A stretch of DNA of 64,000 nt from Pseudomonas putida (lineage in GTDB: Bacteria; Pseudomonadota; Gammaproteobacteria; Pseudomonadales; Pseudomonadaceae), in the NCBI RefSeq assembly GCF_026625125.1, contig NZ_CP113097.1:62001-126000 (forward strand). The letters are read 5' to 3'. Positions 63,783 through 64,000 of the stretch are shown here, piece by piece (positions within the stretch are counted from its first letter, which is position 1; every line of letters begins with the position of its first letter). The translations under genes were made by a program, and so were the position numbers. The notes under the pieces are model-generated. The model was not told the origin of the DNA. It did not search any database and was given only the letters and a program-made list of their open reading frames with translations.

Positions 63783-64000
63783 ACGTCGCAAACCCAGAGC
63801 CCGCGGGCGTTTGCAGCTGATCCTGATTCTGCTGGTGGTGCTCGGCCCGATGATCCTGGCCACCAGCATGTACAAGCTCAAGTTCTGGGTGCCGGAAGGC
63901 CGAAGCTATCACGGCACGATGATCGGCAATGGCCAGAGCCGCGGCGATATCGGCATCGCTGGCGAGGACGCCCGTTGGCAACTGCTGGTCAGCGCCCCGG
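63748..64000 (+). CDS. Cox-cluster membrane protein, 5' part (3' end outside window)
   Basis: Start at ATG 63748 with AAGGAG upstream; 84 codons visible, beginning MAATTTPLDMPERRKPRARG then a membrane helix (LQLILILLVVLGPMILATSM) and periplasmic-type sequence (YKLKFWVPEGRSYHGTMIG). It resembles the short assembly-associated protein that sits between SURF1 and ctaA in other pseudomonads. Function unknown. Confidence 0.75.
   Translation, partial: MAATTTPLDMPERRKPRARGRLQLILILLVVLGPMILATSMYKLKFWVPEGRSYHGTMIGNGQSRGDIGIAGEDARWQLLVSAP

Overview
The window comes from a gamma-proteobacterium of the Pseudomonas putida group. The core gene order (plsC-gmhB-glyS-glyQ / tag / lpxL / TPR-trkA-rsmB-fmt-def / dprA-tsaC / qor / hemF-aroE / betC / trpA-trpB / trpI / prlC / coxBA-ctaG-coxC) is the order seen near the replication origin in Pseudomonas, and the protein sequences and REP repeats look like the P. 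putida type. A ParB-binding parS-like palindrome (6351-6366) and sixteen perfect DnaA boxes (TTATCCACA) fit an oriC-proximal location.

Bases 1-6467 are an accessory, defence-type island with visibly lower G+C. It holds the end of a Wadjet operon (jetC, partial, and jetD), a small DUF1232 protein, an HTH protein with a hydrophobic tail, and a large primase-helicase of the TOTE conflict-system type. The parS-like site and an intrinsic terminator follow.

Bases 6468-17340 hold a DUF2254 membrane protein, an RcnB-like periplasmic protein, a complete sulfide/persulfide detoxification module (sigma54 activator of FisR type, divergent persulfide dioxygenase, sulfide:quinone reductase and TSUP exporter), and a LysR regulator facing a GMC oxidoreductase and an MHS-family transporter.

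Bases 17470-34101 are housekeeping genes: membrane lipid and LPS synthesis, glycyl-tRNA synthetase, alkylation repair, formyl-methionine handling, potassium uptake, DNA uptake/recombination, tRNA t6A synthesis, heme and shikimate steps. A degraded patch at 30200-31200 carries a structured repeat, a DUF6124-like gene remnant and an orphan YefM antitoxin followed by a long hairpin.

Bases 34232-53558 carry a SulP transporter, a choline-sulfate cluster (betC, choX, LysR regulator), trpBA with trpI, stress and small-protein genes (dodecin, OsmC, DUF1161 and lipoprotein paralogue pairs), prlC, a gamma carbonic anhydrase, and a radical SAM gene under a textbook LexA box.

Bases 53830-64000 carry a beta carbonic anhydrase with a SulP-type transporter, an unrecognised 362-residue protein, and the caa3-type cytochrome oxidase cluster (coxB, coxA, ctaG, coxC, DUF2909, SURF1 and a partial assembly gene), preceded by a perfect palindrome and a sigmaS-like -10 element. 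REP/BIME elements occur in seven gene-end gaps. No tRNA, rRNA, CRISPR array or intact insertion sequence was seen.
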